Assembly (NCBI RefSeq): GCF_000801955.1
Contig: NZ_JSZO01000001.1
Coordinates: 124,001 to 188,000 of the forward strand
From: Ralstonia sp. A12
GTDB taxonomy: Bacteria > Pseudomonadota > Gammaproteobacteria > Burkholderiales > Burkholderiaceae
Reading direction: 5' to 3'
Length of the DNA: 64,000 nt
Made by a program: the position numbers and the translations under genes. Below are positions 15,397 to 24,081 of this stretch, piece after piece (position 1 is the stretch's first letter; every line of letters begins with the position of its first letter). Under the pieces are notes generated by a model. It ran no database searches, was not told the DNA's origin, and was given only the letters and a program-made list of their open reading frames with translations.

Positions 15397-17031
15397 TCAA
15401 ACGTCGATGGCCGACGTCGAGTTCACCTTGCGGCGCAACTCGTATTTCTGGATCTTGCCTGTCGACGTCTTGGGCAGCGGGCCGAAGAACACCGCCTTCG
15501 GCACCTTGAAGCTCGCCAGTAACGTCTTGCAGTGTGCGATCAGCTCTTCGGCGGTGGCGTTGGCGCCGTCCTTCAGTTCAACGAAGGCGCAGGGCGTCTC
15601 GCCCCACTTGGCATCGGGCTGAGCGACCACGGCGGCAGCGAGCACCGCTGGGTGGCGATACAGCGCGTCCTCCACCTCTACGCTGGAGATGTTCTCGCCG
15701 CCCGAGATGATGATGTCTTTGCTACGGTCTTTGATCTTGACGTAGCCGTCTGGCATGCAAACGCCCAGGTCACCGGTGTGGAACCAGCCGCCAGCAAAGG
15801 CCTCGCGCGTGGCCTTCTCGTTCTTCAGGTAACCCTTCATGCAAATGTTGCCGCGGAACATGATCTCGCCAATGGTTTCACCATCGGCAGGCACGGGCTG
15901 CATGGTGTCCGGATCGAGCACCGCCACCTGCGACTGCAGGTGATAGCGCACGCCCTGACGCGCCTTCATGGTCGCGCGGTCGTGCTCGGGCAGCGCGCGC
16001 CAGGCATCTTGCTCTGCGCAGACAGCTGCGGGACCGTAGACCTCTGTGAGGCCATAGACATGGGTGAGTTCAAAGCCCATCGCTTCCATCTGCGCCAGCA
16101 CGGCAGCGGGCGGCGGCGCACCGGCCACCATGCCACGCACCGGCCCGCGTAGCCCTTCACGCCAGGATGGCGGCGCGTTGACCAGCGCGGTGTGCACGAT
16201 CGGCGCGGCACAGTAGTGCGTCACGCCTTCGTCGCGCATCAAATCGAATACCACCTTGGGCTCGAACTTGCGCAGGCAAACATTGACCCCCGCGCGCGCC
16301 GCAATCGTCCAGGGGAAGCACCAGCCGTTGCAGTGAAACATCGGCAGCGTCCACAGATAAACGGGGTGCTTGGGCAGATCCCACTCCAGAATGTTGGACA
16401 CCGCGTTGATGGTGGCGCCGCGATGGTGATAAACCACCCCCTTCGGGTCGCCCGTGGTGCCGGAGGTGTAGTTGAGCGCAATGGCGTCCCACTCGTCGGC
16501 CGGCAGTTGCCACGCGTAGTGCGGGTCGCCCGAGGCAAGGAACGACTCGTAATCCGTTTCGCCGAACGGCTCGGCCTGTGGGCCTAGCGCGTCGTGCACG
16601 GCAATCACCGTGAGGCCTGGGATTTCCAGCGCCATCTGGCGCGCCAAGTCGGCAAACTCAGAATCGGCCAGCAATACGCGCGCCTCACCATGGCGCAGCA
16701 TGAAGAGCAGGTTGGCGGCATCCAGGCGGATATTGAGTGCGTTGAGCACTGCGCCCGCCATGGGCACGCCAAAATGGGCCTCAACCATGGCCGGGGTGTT
16801 GGGCAACAGCGCGGCCACTGTGTCGCCCCGGCCAACGCCGGCAAGTGTCAGCGCGCTGGCCATGCGGCGGGCACGCGTGTAGGTGTCGCGCCAGTTCTGG
16901 CGCACCGGGCCGTGCACGATGGCCAGGCGGTCGCCATACACCTCCGCTGCGCGTGCGAGAAACTCGATCGGAGTGAGCGGTACAAAGTTGGCTGCGTTGC
17001 GGGCCAGACCGCTATCAAAATCTGTGGGCAT
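15397..17031 (-). CDS. Acyl-CoA synthetase (AMP-binding, medium/long-chain type)
   Basis: A 544-residue ANL-family ligase. The P-loop YTSGTTGDPKGVVYHHRG, the A5 region (VYGLTEVYGPA), the A7/A8 motifs HTGDLGVCMPDGYVKIKDRSKDIIISGGENISSVEVE (cited by position near residues 415-450) and the C-terminal lysine in KTSTGKIQKYELR are all present. It activates a carboxylic acid to its CoA thioester through an acyl-adenylate. The N-terminal pattern resembles the DmdB/FadD-like group that acts on short to medium acyl chains. The ATG at 17031 follows GGAGACACCG. It is divergent from a Crp/Fnr regulator across a perfect palindrome. Confidence 0.93.
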   Translation of the reverse strand: MPTDFDSGLARNAANFVPLTPIEFLARAAEVYGDRLAIVHGPVRQNWRDTYTRARRMASALTLAGVGRGDTVAALLPNTPAMVEAHFGVPMAGAVLNALNIRLDAANLLFMLRHGEARVLLADSEFADLARQMALEIPGLTVIAVHDALGPQAEPFGETDYESFLASGDPHYAWQLPADEWDAIALNYTSGTTGDPKGVVYHHRGATINAVSNILEWDLPKHPVYLWTLPMFHCNGWCFPWTIAARAGVNVCLRKFEPKVVFDLMRDEGVTHYCAAPIVHTALVNAPPSWREGLRGPVRGMVAGAPPPAAVLAQMEAMGFELTHVYGLTEVYGPAAVCAEQDAWRALPEHDRATMKARQGVRYHLQSQVAVLDPDTMQPVPADGETIGEIMFRGNICMKGYLKNEKATREAFAGGWFHTGDLGVCMPDGYVKIKDRSKDIIISGGENISSVEVEDALYRHPAVLAAAVVAQPDAKWGETPCAFVELKDGANATAEELIAHCKTLLASFKVPKAVFFGPLPKTSTGKIQKYELRRKVNSTSAIDV

Positions 17032-17106
17032 TACGGTGTCTCCATTGCGTGGCGGGCGCTGTTGCTTTTTGTTGGGCAACGCTATCATCGGGCAGCTTCC
17101 GCACTC

Positions 17107-17122
17107 TGTCATCCGGATGACA
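17107..17122. promoter_or_regulatory. Perfect 16-bp palindrome TGTCATCCGGATGACA
   Basis: It is completely self-complementary. It lies 76 bp upstream of the acyl-CoA synthetase ATG and 107 bp upstream of the Crp/Fnr regulator ATG. Crp/Fnr dimers bind such dyads, and the regulator gene is adjacent, so this is its probable operator, controlling itself and the ligase. Confidence 0.6.
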
Positions 17123-17228
17123 AATGGCCCGGAAACCGGCGCCACTCCAAGGCTGACAGGATTCTTACAAAACGAACGCGGGACCCATGCACCTGCCTCC
17201 ACTCCCCTGAGTCACGCACGCCTTCACC

Positions 17229-17927
17229 ATGACCGCACCTCGCGTCCTGTCGCCCGCATCCCAGTTGGAGGGCCACGCGTGGTTTACCGCGCTGGCCCCC
17301 GAACACCAAGCGCTTGCCGCACGCGAAACCCTGCTGCAGGCGTTCGAGCCCGGCGCTTTTATCGCGCGGCGCGGCGAACCCTCGCGTTACTGGATCGGGG
17401 TGGACAGCGGCCTCATCAAGTTGGCGGTATACACGTCGGATGGGCGTGGCTGCACGTTCTCGGGTGTGCCTGCAGGTGGCTGGTGCGGTGAGGGCAGCGT
17501 CATCAAACGCGAAGATCGTCGCTACGACGTGATTGCGATCCGTACCTCGCACGTGCTGCTGGTGCCCGAACACGTGTTCAACACGCTGCTGGCACAGAGC
17601 CTGCCGTTTGCCAGCTTTGTGGTGCGTCAACTCAACGAGCGCATGGGCCAATTCATTGCCACCGTGCAGAACGACCGCCTGCTGAGCGCTGATGCGCGGG
17701 TGGCGCAAGCGATTGCCCAGTTGTTCCATCCTGCCCTGTACCCCCGCACAAGCACGGTGCTGGAACTGTCACAGGAAGAGATCGGGTTGCTGACGGGGTT
17801 GTCGCGCCAACGTGTGAACTTGGCGCTACGGCGGCTAGCCGATGGCGGCATGATCACACTGTCGTACCAGACCATCCGCGTAACCGATCTGGAGCAGTTG
17901 CGCCTGTTCGGGCTCTCGGAGCTATAG
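17229..17927 (+). CDS. Crp/Fnr-family regulator lacking the FNR cysteines
   Basis: A 232-residue regulator with an N-terminal cyclic-nucleotide-like barrel (about 20-135), a dimer helix and a C-terminal winged helix (LSQEEIGLLTGLSRQRVNLALRRL). There is no FNR-type cysteine cluster and the recognition helix reads RQRVN rather than ETVSR, so its DNA site should differ from FNR or Crp. The palindrome in its promoter fits that. The effector is unknown; an acyl-CoA or related metabolite would make sense given the neighbour. Confidence 0.9.
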   Translation: MTAPRVLSPASQLEGHAWFTALAPEHQALAARETLLQAFEPGAFIARRGEPSRYWIGVDSGLIKLAVYTSDGRGCTFSGVPAGGWCGEGSVIKREDRRYDVIAIRTSHVLLVPEHVFNTLLAQSLPFASFVVRQLNERMGQFIATVQNDRLLSADARVAQAIAQLFHPALYPRTSTVLELSQEEIGLLTGLSRQRVNLALRRLADGGMITLSYQTIRVTDLEQLRLFGLSEL

Positions 17928-18021
17928 GCCGCGCCAACACTGTCGTTGCAATGACATTGCCCCGCTTGCGGGCAGGCATAGAATCCTGCGACAGTTGCCG
18001 CCTGCCCTTGCCTCGTCACCC

Positions 18022-18711
18022 ATGCCACTCACTAGCAGCACCTACGTTCGACTGTCGCGCCTGCGCTTTCCCTTTGCGGTACGCGTTCAGGCTGAGCAAG
18101 GTGACGCCTGCCTGCGTGATGCGAACGGCCGACGCGAGGTACGCCCCGGGGACCCATTTATCGTGCCCGCTTTCGCCCATTTCGGCTGCGACTTGCTGGG
18201 CACGCCTTGGCAGCCGATCACCATTACGCTCGCGGCAGTGCCCGATGCCAGTTGTCCACGCATGGCAGCCATCCATCACGACAAACCATGGTCACGCACC
18301 TTGGCCAACCTGGTGTTCGAGCACCCGGCGCAGGTATGGAGTGCAGCGACGCTGAGCGAGCGTTGGCAGACGGGCACGCGACAGATGCGCGCACGCCTGT
18401 TTGCAGAAGGTGAAGCGTTCAATGCACTGGTGCGCGAACAACGCGCCGCGCAGGCGCTCTATGCGCTGGCCTCGCTGGAAGGCAGTACCGTTCCGTCAGC
18501 AGACAAGCTGGGAATGACTGAGACGTTGAAGACGCTTGCTCGGCAAAGCGGTTTGCAATCTATCAACGCATTGAACGCAACCTGCGCCAACCTGTTTGGT
18601 ATCGAACTCGAACGGTTGATGCCTGCATACGCAGCGACCTCGGACACCACCGAGCATGCTGGCTCTGCGACCTGGACCGGCTGGGACCAGCCACTGGCGT
18701 TGAGGGCCTAG
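18022..18711 (+). CDS. AraC-like regulator with shortened DNA-binding domain
   Basis: A 229-residue protein starting MPLTSSTYVRLSRLRFPFAV. The N-terminal half looks like a small cupin (RREVRPGDPFIVPAFAHFGCD). Residues about 105-150 (AATLSERWQTGTRQMRARLFAEGEAFNALVREQRAAQAL, cited by ends) resemble the first helix-turn-helix of AraC proteins. The second helix-turn-helix is weak or divergent. It may be a degenerate AraC regulator or a related family. It lies 94 nt after the Crp/Fnr gene on the same strand. No target is evident. Confidence 0.55.
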   Translation: MPLTSSTYVRLSRLRFPFAVRVQAEQGDACLRDANGRREVRPGDPFIVPAFAHFGCDLLGTPWQPITITLAAVPDASCPRMAAIHHDKPWSRTLANLVFEHPAQVWSAATLSERWQTGTRQMRARLFAEGEAFNALVREQRAAQALYALASLEGSTVPSADKLGMTETLKTLARQSGLQSINALNATCANLFGIELERLMPAYAATSDTTEHAGSATWTGWDQPLALRA

Positions 18712-18989
18712 GCACCGTCCATCACTACTTCGAGATGGGACGCCCCCTAAACTGAGCAACTCCGTGGTAAAACCAGCGCGAGCGCCTCATCCATCCGATT
18801 TGCGCTGATCTTTGCTTGCGCACCCCACCCTCATTCCTTTTGCTCACAGTTTTACTTATTCTGCCGGCCCCAATCAGGGGAAGAAGCCAATTTTCCGGAC
18901 TGGTAAAAGTGCATGCAATTTCTTACGAATGGCGCAGTACAGCCATTTTTTGACTGAAACATTGCATCCAGATTTACATCGCCGCACTC

Positions 18990-19328
18990 TTACGCCTTCT
19001 TCAAAAACTCCGGCTTCAGCAGATAGCTCACGCCATCGATCTTGCAATCAATCGGATGGTCGCCCGAGACGAATCGAATGTTCTTGATCTTGGTGCCGGC
19101 CTTGAGCGTGCCCGACCCGCCCTTGAGCTTCAGGTCCTTGACCAGGATGGCCGAATCGCCAACGCTCAAGGTATTGCCGTTGCTGTCCTTGATCACGAGT
19201 TCGGCTTCCGCTTCGTCTTGCTCTGCCGCCGGATTCCATTCGTGTGCGCAATCCGGGCAGATGAAGAGCTCGCCGTCCTGGTAGGTGTTCTCAGAAGCGC
19301 ATTGCGGGCAGGCGGGAATCGTAGACAT
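18990..19328 (-). CDS. yjdM: YjdM/PhnA-family zinc-ribbon protein
   Basis: A 112-residue protein. The N-terminal zinc ribbon CPQC-x16-CPDC is followed by the conserved domain of the PhnA/YjdM family (VKDSNGNTLSVGDSAILVKDLKLKG-like, ending LKPEFLKKA). Despite the older alkylphosphonate name, the biochemical role is not established; some homologues hydrolyse phosphonoacetate. The ATG at 19328 is chosen because the family begins with a short MSTIPACPQC-like head; eleven further upstream codons are ignored. It has no phn genes around it. Confidence 0.9.
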   Translation of the reverse strand: MSTIPACPQCASENTYQDGELFICPDCAHEWNPAAEQDEAEAELVIKDSNGNTLSVGDSAILVKDLKLKGGSGTLKAGTKIKNIRFVSGDHPIDCKIDGVSYLLKPEFLKKA

Positions 19329-19464
19329 GTCGAAGTGCGTGAAAATAGCTAAGGCGCGCACTATATCAGCCGCGGCACCGCAGGTTGGTTGACAACCGTC
19401 ACGGTGACATCGCGCTTCGGTATCATCCCGTCTTCAACGTTTTTACCCGATCTGGGAGGTCATC

Positions 19465-19812
19465 ATGGGCGAAGCCAAACGACGCGGCACGCAAGCCGAA
19501 CGCGTTACCCAAGCGAAATCCCGCCTGGACGCGCTGCGTCCTGAAAAACTGGTCTGCGGCGCCTGCCAGACCGCCTTTACCGAATTCGAAGGAATGGAGC
19601 CGCGCGACATGCCCGGCATCCACGCCATCTTCGGCGGCGAATGCCCGAACTGCGGCGAAAGTGTGATCTCCTTCAACGGCGAGCCCGAGGCCGTGGCCGC
19701 CGCCATGCTGGCCTACCAAGACGCCATGGAGAACGCCAAGCTCGGCGCGCAGACGCAAGAAGGCAAGCACGTGCCGTACGTGGACGAAGAAGACAAGCCC
19801 ACGCAGCACTGA
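19465..19812 (+). CDS. Conserved hypothetical zinc-ribbon protein
   Basis: A 115-residue protein beginning MGEAKRRGTQAERV. Two CxxC pairs (CGAC and CPNC, about 42 residues apart) suggest one zinc site. GGGAGGTC precedes the ATG. No catalytic motif is visible and I do not recognise a characterised family. The following DUF1653 gene starts 8 nt later, so the two and the DUF817 gene are likely one operon. Confidence 0.8.
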   Translation: MGEAKRRGTQAERVTQAKSRLDALRPEKLVCGACQTAFTEFEGMEPRDMPGIHAIFGGECPNCGESVISFNGEPEAVAAAMLAYQDAMENAKLGAQTQEGKHVPYVDEEDKPTQH

Positions 19813-19819
19813 GCCGACC

Positions 19820-20029
19820 ATGCAAGACACCCCGGTGCAACGCTACCGCCACTACAAAGGCGGCGAATACGAATGGCTGTGCGAGGCCACGTACGAGCCC
19901 GATCCCACCATCAAGATGACGGTCTATCGCGCCGCCAACGGCACGATCTGGACGCGCCCGGCAACGATGTTCCACGAGATGGTCGAAGTCGATGGCCGTC
20001 AGGTGCCGCGCTTCGCGCGCATTGACTGA
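19820..20029 (+). CDS. DUF1653-domain protein
   Basis: A 69-residue protein with the full DUF1653 pattern: YRHYKGGEYEWLCEAT, VYRAANGTIWTRPATMF, and a closing FARID. This compact domain is widespread in bacteria, sometimes alone and sometimes fused to other enzymes, and has no assigned activity. It sits between the zinc-ribbon gene and DUF817; its TGA is directly followed by the ATG of DUF817. Confidence 0.85.
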   Translation: MQDTPVQRYRHYKGGEYEWLCEATYEPDPTIKMTVYRAANGTIWTRPATMFHEMVEVDGRQVPRFARID

Positions 20030-20899
20030 ATGACGAGCGACAGCGTTTCAGTACGAGCGGGCCTGCGGGCCCGTTTCACATATTGGCGCGACCTGACCGG
20101 TGCCTGGGCCGCGCGCCACGGCCGGTTGGCGGCGGGGCTGCACGAGTTTGTCGTCTTCGGCATCAAGCAGGCGTGGGCGTGCCTGTTCGGCGGGCTGATG
20201 GTCGCCCTGCTGATCGGCACGCATTTCTGGTATCCGGCCGATGCGCCGCTTGCCCGGTACGACGCGCTAACGATTGCTGCGGTCAGCATCCAGATCGCCC
20301 TGCTCTGGTTGAAGCTGGAGACGTGGGACGAAGCCAAGGTGATCCTGATGTTCCATGTGGCCGGCACGGGCATGGAAGTCTTCAAGACGGCCGTCGGCTC
20401 GTGGATCTACCCGGAAGCATCGGTGCTGCGCATTGGTGGTGTGCCGCTGTTTACCGGCTTCATGTATGCGTCGGTAGGTAGCTACATCGCGCGGGCGTGG
20501 CGCGAGTTCGATCTGCGTTTCTCGCATCATCCGCCGCTGGCAGTGACGGCCCTGCTCTCGCTGGGTATCTACGTCAACTTTTTCCTGCACCACTACTGGT
20601 GGGACTTGCGCTACGTGCTGATGGCGCTGATTGCGGTGGCGTTCCGCCGCTGCTGGATCCACTTCCGCATTGATCGCGTGCACCGCCGCATGCCGTTCCT
20701 GCTCGGTTTCACGCTGGTGGCACTGTTCATCTGGCTGGCAGAAAACATCGGCACGTTCACGCGCACGTGGCTTTATCCAAACCAGCTGCAAAGCTGGGAA
20801 ATGGTGTCGATCAGCAAATTGGGGGCGTGGTTCCTGCTGACCATCATGAGCTACGTGATGGTGACGCTGGTCAACCCGCCGCGGCCCGTTGACGCTTGA
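20030..20899 (+). CDS. DUF817 integral membrane protein
   Basis: A 289-residue protein with about seven hydrophobic helices and conserved polar motifs in the membrane (LKLETWDEAKVILMFH, GSWIYPE, FTGFMYASVGSYIARAWR). This pattern matches the DUF817 family, whose function is unknown. Its ATG directly follows the DUF1653 stop (TGAATG). The 3' end overlaps the convergent membrane protein gene by 29 nt. Confidence 0.85.
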   Translation: MTSDSVSVRAGLRARFTYWRDLTGAWAARHGRLAAGLHEFVVFGIKQAWACLFGGLMVALLIGTHFWYPADAPLARYDALTIAAVSIQIALLWLKLETWDEAKVILMFHVAGTGMEVFKTAVGSWIYPEASVLRIGGVPLFTGFMYASVGSYIARAWREFDLRFSHHPPLAVTALLSLGIYVNFFLHHYWWDLRYVLMALIAVAFRRCWIHFRIDRVHRRMPFLLGFTLVALFIWLAENIGTFTRTWLYPNQLQSWEMVSISKLGAWFLLTIMSYVMVTLVNPPRPVDA

Positions 20900-21392
20900 G
20901 CCCGGCATGTTCGTCCGGTGCCCGGTCGCGCAGCTCAAAGGTCACGCGCACGCGGCGTGAGAGCTGCAGGTACACACCGCAAGTCAGCAACATCGCCACG
21001 GCCACCACCACGCCGTCAATCACGGTGGCGCGTGCACCTGCAACGCCGCCCGCCATCAGCATCAGCCCAATCATCGGGGGCAGCAGCGCCATGTGCACGA
21101 TCATCGCCAGCCGAAATGCGCTGTCGTGCGTGGTGGCCAGCACCAGCACCGTCACGCAGGAAATCAGATAGAGCAGTGTGGTCAGATTGACCGCCCCGCT
21201 GCCCGGCGTGTTGGCATCGAAGAGATCCGAGCCGGCCAACTGCAGCGCATCGACCGACAAGCCCTGCCAGAAGACCCACGTTGGCCCCGCGATGGCAACG
21301 GCAAGCACCCACGGCAGCCAGCCGGCAATGCCATACAGCGGATGGTGTTCTGCTTCGATCGGGTCAATGTCGACCCAGCGATGCGTCAGCAT
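20871..21392 (-). CDS. Hypothetical four-helix membrane protein
   Basis: A 173-residue protein with four predicted membrane helices (about residues 22-45, 65-90, 93-115 and 122-145) and a basic C-terminal tail. No family recognised. It is transcribed convergently with the DUF817 gene and overlaps its end, so both messages may interfere. Coding bias is normal for the region. Confidence 0.7.
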   Translation of the reverse strand: MLTHRWVDIDPIEAEHHPLYGIAGWLPWVLAVAIAGPTWVFWQGLSVDALQLAGSDLFDANTPGSGAVNLTTLLYLISCVTVLVLATTHDSAFRLAMIVHMALLPPMIGLMLMAGGVAGARATVIDGVVVAVAMLLTCGVYLQLSRRVRVTFELRDRAPDEHAGLKRQRAAAG

Positions 21393-21555
21393 GATGCACC
21401 CCCAATAATGCGCGCCCGTTCTGATGGCGGGTTGCCCCGGCAGGTAGCCAGCGACACCCGCCTCTCCTAGCTCTTAGCTTAGGTCGCCGCGCAAAGCGCG
21501 CAATGCCGGAGGAACCCTGAGCGCACAAACAGGTTGTGCCAGATCAAGGTGCGGC

Positions 21556-22083
21556 TTATCGACGAAAAAAGCGCGGTCGGTCGGGGTCGTACAGCGGGTC
21601 GGGCGTGATCTGCGTGAGTTGCAGTACGCCAGCCGGGTCAAAGTAGAAATGCATCAGCGACGGCCAGACGTCGTCCGACTTGAAGCGGTATGACCAGACC
21701 AGCCGGTCCATGCGCGAGAAATACGCGGTTTCGACCGGCTTGCCGAAATGCCGCAGCACGTCGTCCTTGGTCCAGACACCGATCTTGGCTTGGGCAAACT
21801 CAAGGCTGCGCAGCACCTGCTTGAAGTCGATGAGCTTGCCGCTGGCATCGAAGTCCGCCGCGTAGGTGACCTGGCCGTAAGGCTGCGTCGGATACAGCCA
21901 GCGCACCCCTCCATTCAGGCCATCCAGCGGATAGATCTCGCGCGGCGGGCCAAACTGCGCCTGTACCGCGGACTGGTCATTGCCGACCAGCCGCTGCCCC
22001 TTCGTCACTGGGGATTCCAACGCGGCACACCCTGCCAGCGCGGTTATCACCGTCATCGCTGCCAGCCAACGCATTGCGCGCAT
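21556..22083 (-). CDS. Hypothetical outer-membrane-type lipoprotein
   Basis: A 175-residue protein with a lipoprotein signal MRAMRWLAAMTVITALAGC (Cys19 modified). Two repeated segments resemble the SmpA/BamE-like pattern: GQRLVGNDQSAVQAQFGPPREIY and TKDDVLRHFGKPVETAYF, each a short helix followed by a G-P turn. I choose the ATG at 22083 because GGAG lies 9 nt upstream. It follows the bioD gene by 56 nt on the same strand and may be read through from the biotin operon. Confidence 0.8.
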   Translation of the reverse strand: MRAMRWLAAMTVITALAGCAALESPVTKGQRLVGNDQSAVQAQFGPPREIYPLDGLNGGVRWLYPTQPYGQVTYAADFDASGKLIDFKQVLRSLEFAQAKIGVWTKDDVLRHFGKPVETAYFSRMDRLVWSYRFKSDDVWPSLMHFYFDPAGVLQLTQITPDPLYDPDRPRFFRR

Positions 22084-22139
22084 GACAACCGTCTCCATCC
22101 GATATTTCGAGGGTGGACAGTGTAGCGCCGGCCAGCGTT

Positions 22140-22829
22140 TCAGCGCGCGAGCAGCGGCGCAATGTCCAGGTGTGCGGCAGCAAGGCGCGCGTCTGCACGC
22201 GGCAGGCGCGGAATGGTGCCCAGATGCGGTGCGCCAATCCAGCGGCGCAGGGTGGAAACGTTGTCGTCCAGCCCGGCCATGGCCGGATCCACCACGTTGC
22301 CAACCCAACCGGCCAGATGCAGCCCGCGTGCGGCGATCGCCTCGACAGTGAGCGCGGCATGGTTCAGGCAGCCCAAGCGCAGCCCGACCACCAGCACCAC
22401 CGGCAGGCCCAACGCTACTGCCATCTCTGCCGTATCAAAGCTGTCCGACAGCGGCACACGAAACCCGCCCACGCCCTCCACCACCACCGCATCGGCCAGC
22501 GACTTGGTCTGCACGAATGCGTCGAGGATTGGCGGCAGCGTGATCGTCACGCCCTCGCGCGCGGCCGCCAGGTGCGGAGACATCGGCGCATCCAACAGCC
22601 ACGGGCAGATCGTTGCGAGCGGCAAATTGACCGAGGCGGCAGCGCGCAGTTGCTCGATGTCTTCATTGGTACGCTCTGGCGCGTTTGGCACGGTACCGGC
22701 GGCAATCGGCTTGAGGCCGGCGCTGCGGTAGCCGGCATCGGCCAACTTGGTCAGCAGCGCGGCGCTGACCAGCGTTTTGCCGATCTCGGTGTCGGTGCCG
22801 GTAACGAAGCAATCGAAGCGCGGTGGCAT
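22140..22829 (-). CDS. bioD: Dethiobiotin synthetase
   Basis: A 229-residue P-loop enzyme starting [19 protein letters not shown], where GTDTEIGKT is the diagnostic nucleotide loop. KPIAAG carries the catalytic lysine and [11 protein letters not shown] the second conserved loop. It makes dethiobiotin from DAPA, CO2 and ATP in the cytoplasm, the penultimate step of biotin synthesis. The ATG at 22829 overlaps the region of the bioF stop, so translation is probably coupled. No bioB follows within this window. Confidence 0.95.
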   Translation of the reverse strand: MPPRFDCFVTGTDTEIGKTLVSAALLTKLADAGYRSAGLKPIAAGTVPNAPERTNEDIEQLRAAASVNLPLATICPWLLDAPMSPHLAAAREGVTITLPPILDAFVQTKSLADAVVVEGVGGFRVPLSDSFDTAEMAVALGLPVVLVVGLRLGCLNHAALTVEAIAARGLHLAGWVGNVVDPAMAGLDDNVSTLRRWIGAPHLGTIPRLPRADARLAAAHLDIAPLLAR

Positions 22830-22830
22830 A

Positions 22831-24081
22831 TCAGGCAGCCTTGGCAGGCGAGTGCAGCGATTGGCCGGCCACTTCCAGCGCCTGCGCCAAACGCTCAATG
22901 TCTTCTTCAGTATGCGCCGCGGATAGCGTGATGCGCAGCCGGGCCGTGCCTATCGGTACCGTTGGCGGGCGGATGGCAGCGATGCGGATGCCCTCGCGTT
23001 CCAGCGCGGCAGCCAGCTCCAATGCGGGTGCGTTCTCGCCGATCACGATCGGCTGAATGGCCGTGGGCGATGACATCCACTGCCAGCCGAAGCGGGCAGC
23101 CAGACGCTGCGCGTGTGCGCTCCACACGGCGATATGGCGGTTGAGGCGCGCACGGCGTTCGGCGCCCTCCTCGCTCGCAATCACGTCCAGTGAGGCTTCC
23201 ACTGCGCAGGCAATCGCTGGCGGCGTGGCTGTCGTGAAGATATAGGTGCGCGCGCGCTGGACCAGCCAGTCGATCACCATGCAATGCGCCACGATGGCTG
23301 CGCCCGCGCCGCCCGCTGCCTTGCCGAACGTGCCAACGTAAACGAGGCGCTCCGAATGCAGCCCGAAGTGCGACAGCACGCCCGCGCCGCTCTCGCCGAT
23401 CACGCCCAGGCCGTGCGCATCGTCCACGATGAGCCAGGCGTCGTAACGCTCAGCCAGCGCAAGCAGTTCAGGCAGCGGCGCAATGTCGCCGTCCATGCTG
23501 AACACGCCGTCGGTCACGATCAGCTTGTTGCGGCTCGTGCTGGCGGCAAGGAGCGCCTCCAGCGCAGCCACATCGGCATGGGGATAGACCTTGACTGGCG
23601 CCCGCGAAAGCCGCGCGCCGTCGATGAGCGACGCGTGGTTCAGTGCGTCGGAGAAGATCGTGCAGTCTTGGGCCGGCTGGATACCGCCAGACTGCGCCAA
23701 GGCACTCACCACGGCCAGGTTGGCCATATAGCCGGTACAGAACTCCAGCGCATCCGCCTCGGGAATGTGCGGCGCCTGCAGCGCCGCCATGCGGGCCTCC
23801 AGGCGCGCGTGCGCAATCGAATGGCCGCTGACCAGAGACGATGCACCGCTGCCGAACCCATACTGCCGCGCCCCCTCCGCCATCGCCTCAATCAAGGCGG
23901 GATGCGCCGCGAGGCCCAGATAATCGTTCCCGCAGAAACCAAGAATGTCGCGCGGCTCACCGCCGGGCACGCTGATGCGCTGGCTGCGGTCGGTCGGGCT
24001 GTATGCGGTGCGTCGCACACGGCGCAGGTGCGCGGCGTCGATGGCGTCCAGGCCCGCCTGCAGGTCGTCAAGCAATCGCAT
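22831..24081 (-). CDS. bioF: 8-amino-7-oxononanoate synthase
   Basis: A 416-residue PLP enzyme of the alpha-oxoamine synthase family. Visible landmarks are [13 protein letters not shown], the glycine-rich [29 protein letters not shown], and the PLP lysine in [13 protein letters not shown]. It condenses pimeloyl-ACP (or CoA) with alanine to give KAPA. I use the ATG at 24081, 7 nt after AAGGAG; this start lies inside the end of bioA (14-nt overlap). Confidence 0.95.
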   Translation of the reverse strand: MRLLDDLQAGLDAIDAAHLRRVRRTAYSPTDRSQRISVPGGEPRDILGFCGNDYLGLAAHPALIEAMAEGARQYGFGSGASSLVSGHSIAHARLEARMAALQAPHIPEADALEFCTGYMANLAVVSALAQSGGIQPAQDCTIFSDALNHASLIDGARLSRAPVKVYPHADVAALEALLAASTSRNKLIVTDGVFSMDGDIAPLPELLALAERYDAWLIVDDAHGLGVIGESGAGVLSHFGLHSERLVYVGTFGKAAGGAGAAIVAHCMVIDWLVQRARTYIFTTATPPAIACAVEASLDVIASEEGAERRARLNRHIAVWSAHAQRLAARFGWQWMSSPTAIQPIVIGENAPALELAAALEREGIRIAAIRPPTVPIGTARLRITLSAAHTEEDIERLAQALEVAGQSLHSPAKAA

